Source of the DNA: Struthidea cinerea
Taxonomy: Eukaryota; Chordata; Aves; Passeriformes; Corcoracidae
Assembly: GCA_013397865.1 (NCBI GenBank)
Contig: VZTI01001178.1
Span: 740,692-804,691, forward strand
DNA length: 64,000 nucleotides
Reading direction: 5' to 3'
The position numbers and the translations under genes were made by a program. Below the pieces are notes generated by a model that was not told the origin of the DNA, ran no database searches, and saw only the letters and a program-made list of their open reading frames with translations. The number at the start of each line of letters is the position of its first letter. The first letter of the stretch is position 1. This document shows, piece after piece, positions 60,613 through 64,000 of this stretch.

Positions 60613-60886
60613 CCAATTCCAGCACGGACACCGTGCTGGCTGTGCTGCCTTTAGGAGCCAAGGCCACTTGAACAGCCCCTTCCACTCAGAGCGGGTTTGT
60701 TCTCCTGGCTGATAGGGGAGATAAAACTGTTGTTAATGGCAAGTGAGGGCTGGAGCGACTCCGACTGCAGCGGGAGAAGTTTCTACAACTGTTGTGCTGA
60801 ATTAGCATCCTTGGACTGAAGGTATTCCCAGCCTTTCGGATACTTCTGGAGCATTTGGGGGAGTGCTCCTGCCTTCACTGAGAAGT

Positions 60887-61025
60887 GAATCACAGAATCC
60901 CGGAATGGTTTGGGTTGGAAGGAACCTTAAGGATCATCTCATTCCAAGCCCCTGCCTCAGGCAGGGACACCTTCCACCAGAGCAGGTTGCTTTAATCCTG
61001 GCCTTGAACAATTCCAGGGATCTTC
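60887..61025 (-). mobile_element. CR1 3'-end fragment
   Basis: GAATCACAGAATCCCGGAAT, GGTTTGGGTTGGAAGGAACC and CAGGCAGGGACACCTTCCAC are the reverse-complement CR1 end. It faces the sense CR1 tail at 60,505 about 275 bases away. Confidence 0.93.
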
Positions 61026-61489
61026 TGGAGAGCAAAAAGCAGAGCTGGTGCTTCATGGGCATCAAGTCCCTGCAGACTGGGCTGCCCTGGCGTTGTGCTG
61101 GTTTGGGCAGGAGAGCCAAGCCCTTGCAGCTGGAGACACACCTGGGTGTGCTCTGACCCCACACAAAGCAGGGCTGGCTGCCCCCGTGCCCCACCCTGCT
61201 GACCCTGTGATCCTCCTTCCAGCCCGGCTCCCGGCCCAGCGTCTCACGGGGCCGCCCGCATCCCTGGCAAACCCTCCCTGCTGTTCCCCACGCGTCCCCG
61301 TCCTTTGCCTGCTCTTCTCCCGGTGGAGAACCCCGCAGGAAAGCGCTTTCTGTGAGCGCTTTCTGGGCCGTCTTCCAGGCCCACGCTCGGAGGAAGGGGG
61401 CTTGGAGAGGAGGAGGAGAAGGGGGGAAGGTAAAGCTGACCAGGCTCAGCCCGATGGCTTCTCCAGCTGCAGAGCATTTTCCGAGCGCA

Positions 61490-61552
61490 GCTTTTTCTTT
61501 TTTTTTCTTTTTTCTTGTTTTTTTTTTTTTAAATCTGCTATTTTTTTTTTTC
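61490..61552. repeat. T-rich low-complexity run
   Basis: T-runs with scattered C and G (TTTTTCTTTTTTTTTCTTTT type) span about 60 bases, followed by CpG-bearing sequence. No retrocopy was recognised on the minus strand. Confidence 0.8.
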
Positions 61553-61716
61553 GCGTCCTTTTATCCTATTTTTAACTGCGGCCTCCTTCCTTTTCTCAGC
61601 CTCCTCCAACGCTTCCCCCTCCCCTGTGCTGCGCTGCCTCCCCCGCACGCTCTCGCGGAGATGAATGGGCGCCTTTTCACAGGGCACGCACAGCTGCTGC
61701 TCCCGCCGGCAGGACA

Positions 61717-61905
61717 GCCAGGCTCGTCCCTGGGCCAGCCGGGCTCGTCCCCGGAGCAGCCGGGCTCGTCCCCGGAGCAGCCGGGCTCGTCCCTGGAGCA
61801 GCCGGGCTCGTCCCTGGGCCNGTCCCCGGAGCAGCCGGGCTCGTCCCCGGAGCAGCCAGGCTCGTCCCCGGAGCAGCTGGGCTCGTCCCTGGGCCAGCCG
61901 GGCTC
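61717..61905. repeat. 21-bp minisatellite, about nine copies, one N
   Basis: Units of 21 bases start GCCGGGCTCGTCC and end in GGAGCA or GGGCCA. The unit after the ambiguous base at 61,821 lacks its first nine bases, so sequence is missing there. The period keeps frames open on both strands. It lies in the ETS1 intron. Confidence 0.96.
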
Positions 61906-63394
61906 TCCTCACCCTCTTTAACAAACCGGGGGAAGCCAAGGGAGGATGTGGAGGAAGGTGAAGGGAAGCAGGACAGGGGAAGGTCGGGATGAGCCCCCAC
62001 GGGGAGGGATGCCCTGGATGGGAATTCATTCCATGGCTCAGACAAAGCCCTGCACAAAATTCCGCCCCTTCCCAACCTTCTGCGGCATTCCCCGACCCAC
62101 AGCTCTCCCTGGCCCGGGGGCTGAGTGAGGCTTCTGGGCTCTGTTGTCACCCTCCGGCCGCGGAGGTGACACAGCCTCTCTGGGTCTGGAGCTGTTTAGG
62201 TTCTGGCTGGAATGGGGATTTCTTTCACTTTTCCTCTGTGGATCTTCGGGTGTTCCACTGGCTCCAGGTAAAGGCCAGTCCCAGCTGCTGTGCTGGGATG
62301 CTCTGGGCTGTTGAAGGACACGGATCATTTTCTCTGTTAAGCGCACTTTCCAGTCTGTTGGTGGAGAGAAGAGATCCCTCTGTGCCTTGGGAATGAATTG
62401 CGGGGCCGTGGGATGCCGGGGGTGTGTTTGAATCTCCTGGGAAGGATGGCAGTCCCTGCTTCAGGAGCTGGAGTGCTGGTTCCTGTGGATCCTGTTGTTT
62501 CCCAGCTGAGGAAAACACGCACAGGTGTTCCCGTGGCACTCAGTGATGCTGGGACCTGCTGCACCTCAGCACTCGGAGAGGATTATTTGCACTGAGGCAA
62601 CAGAATGCCAAAAATCCAGGCTTTTGCTTTTCCATTGGTTTCCTGCCTGACTCTGGAAAATTCCCTGTGTCACCTCTCCAAGCCAAAACCCCAGGGAGCT
62701 CCCTGCGCCTTGGTCATCAGCAGAGAATGAGCTCAGAGCTCTTTTCCCACTTGAGCTGCAGACTGGAGTCAGATGGGGATGAGGGATCGTGCTCAGAGCA
62801 GGGCATTGGTCCCCGGGATGAGACTGGGGGAAAGCTGGAACATTGGTGTGTGGGTTTTGGGAGAAGCCTGGAGATTTGTTGGGGTTCTCAGGTGTAACAG
62901 AGGGGTGGGAGCTCAGCAAGAGGCAAAACTCAAGCTAGGGAACTGCAAAAATGAGCAGTGGCACCGAGAGCTCCTGGCTGGGAAGGGGATAACGGGATGT
63001 GGAGTCTGGGAGGAAGGGGACTGAGCCACAGCCTGCCCAGGGCTTCCCTGATGCCTTGAGGATGCCTGCAGGAGTGGTCTCGTTTCGGGGTGCCCTGGGA
63101 GCAGGACTGACCCCTCTGCAGGGATGGAGCGAGCTGTGGATGTACCCGTTTGGTTTTCCAGAGGAGGAAACCATCCTGCACCTCCAACACTTCAGACAGG
63201 CCACACAAAGCAAAACTGGGGGGGGGTGGGGGGACGGCGTTTGAGCTTTCCCAAGAAAATTCCTCAGAACTGTGACCTGTGGGGACACGGGGCAGCAGAG
63301 CACCCTCTCCAGAGCAGCACTCAGCACTCGGGGGGGCTTTGCTGGGCTGGGGAGGAGCAGGGAGGGCAGCAGAAGTGAGGAGAGAGATTTGGAC

Positions 63395-63555
63395 GAGGCT
63401 TTGCAGGGAAGTGGTGGAATCCCTGTCCCTTGGAGTGTTCAAAAAATGTGTAAATGTGGCTCTGGGGGCCACAGTTCAGTGCTGGGCCTGTCGGTGCTGG
63501 GGGAATGGTTGGACTGGATGATCTTAGAGGGTTTCTTCACCCTTTAGGATCCTCT
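63395..63555 (+). mobile_element. CR1 3'-end fragment
   Basis: GGGAAGTGGTGGAATCCCTG, GTTCAAAAAATGTGTAAATG and TGGTTGGACTGGATGATCTT, then AGAGGGTTTCTTCACCC, are in sense order. It belongs to the same CR1 branch as the copy at 52,905. Confidence 0.93.
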
Positions 63556-64000
63556 GATGGTGTTTTCTCCCAGGATGGACAATGGGCTGTGGGGAGCAGG
63601 GAATCCGGGGCCCTGCAAACAGCCTGATCCTTTCAGCTGCTGGCAGCTCGGAGCACCTCTCTCCCCCTCCAGATGTTCCCTGTGTTTATGGCTGCTGGAG
63701 CAAGAGCCTGAACTCTCTCATTAATGCGTTTCTCTCTCTCTTCCTCACATCGGAGCCAGAAGTCTCAGCTCCGAGGCTGCAGCTGGGAAGGAGCTGGGGT
63801 GAGGGGTGGGAGAGGGGAGGGAGGTGTGCGCCAGCCTCCCGTCCCACTCAGCTCCCCCTCCGCTTCCCTCCCCCCGAATCCTCCCAAAATACACATGCCC
63901 CGCAAAAAGAAAAACACTGGCAGATTTTTTATTTCAGAAAGTAAACACTTAGGCCATGGGGGTCTGGAGGTTATGGGAAAAGAGGAAACCATTGGGCTAA

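Larger units (their letters stand above)
56959..64000 (+). other. ETS1: ETS1 intron downstream of exon beta (incomplete)
   Basis: This is intron by inference, because the phase-1 end of exon beta must join a downstream common exon and none is present up to the window edge. It contains five CR1 pieces, a 25-bp minisatellite and a 21-bp minisatellite. A quieter stretch at 59,600-60,100 has a TGATAAG motif at 59,965 and AGATAA at 60,021. A pyrimidine-rich run lies at 61,490-61,552. I looked for the p54 first exon (coding MKAAVDLKPT in other vertebrates) and did not find it. Confidence 0.8.

Noticed and set aside
56959..64000. Alternative p54 first exon of ETS1
   Set aside because: I searched for the conserved MKAAVDLKPT-coding start and did not find it; in human it lies tens of kilobases further downstream, so its absence is expected.

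Overview
The window looks like bird nuclear DNA. It is GC-rich, contains about twenty truncated CR1 retrotransposon pieces (the dominant avian LINE) and one endogenous-retrovirus-like LTR, and its only recognisable protein-coding exons are two avian-type ETS1 exons. The composition and dense GC-rich minisatellites would suit a microchromosome; in chicken ETS1 lies on chromosome 24 (recalled, not tested here). The LTR resembles passerine elements known to me, so a passerine is a reasonable but weak guess.

The only firm gene is the 5' end of ETS1, on the + strand. Two exons specific to the long isoform (avian p68; 485-residue isoform in human) are at 54,207-54,275 (exon alpha, 23 codons) and 56,814-56,958 (exon beta, 48 codons plus one base). 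Both have GT/AG splice sites and matching phases, and both have exactly the lengths of the human exons as I recall them. The common exons (Pointed domain, activation domain, ETS domain) and the alternative p54 first exon are not seen and should lie beyond 64,000. Everything after 56,958 is therefore ETS1 intron.

Region by region: 1-15,610 is free of recognisable CR1 and has AT-rich, motif-dense stretches, a CpG-rich patch at 8,430-8,800, a long poly(A) tract, and an array of six TAACTG (MYB-type) motifs at 167-249. 15,611-21,080 is GC-rich with small CR1 pieces and a GATA/ETS motif cluster. 21,080-21,700 is an LTR-like element on the minus strand. 21,700-31,000 is GC-rich non-coding DNA with minisatellites and an ancient CR1. 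31,381-31,740 and 37,585-37,990 are the best CpG islands between the left block and ETS1, and are candidate promoters. 34,700-35,730 carries GATA, PU.1-type, E-box and AP-1 motifs. 40,000-54,190 alternates GC-rich CR1-bearing DNA with two AT-rich, repeat-free islands (42,640-43,310 and 50,340-50,830). The alpha-beta intron holds an AT-rich satellite-like stretch. The downstream intron holds a 25-bp/50-bp higher-order minisatellite and a 21-bp minisatellite.

In mammals ETS1 and FLI1 lie head to head. If this holds here, FLI1 would start to the left of the window on the minus strand, and most of the window would be the shared regulatory interval of two blood and endothelial transcription factors. 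This is inference from known synteny: no FLI1 exon was found. Reading frames elsewhere are long mainly because the DNA is GC-rich or tandemly repeated, and none shows a recognisable domain. No tRNA, rRNA, CRISPR array or bacterial feature was seen. All three ambiguous bases (55,703, 58,025, 61,821) lie inside tandem repeats, so array lengths there should not be trusted.
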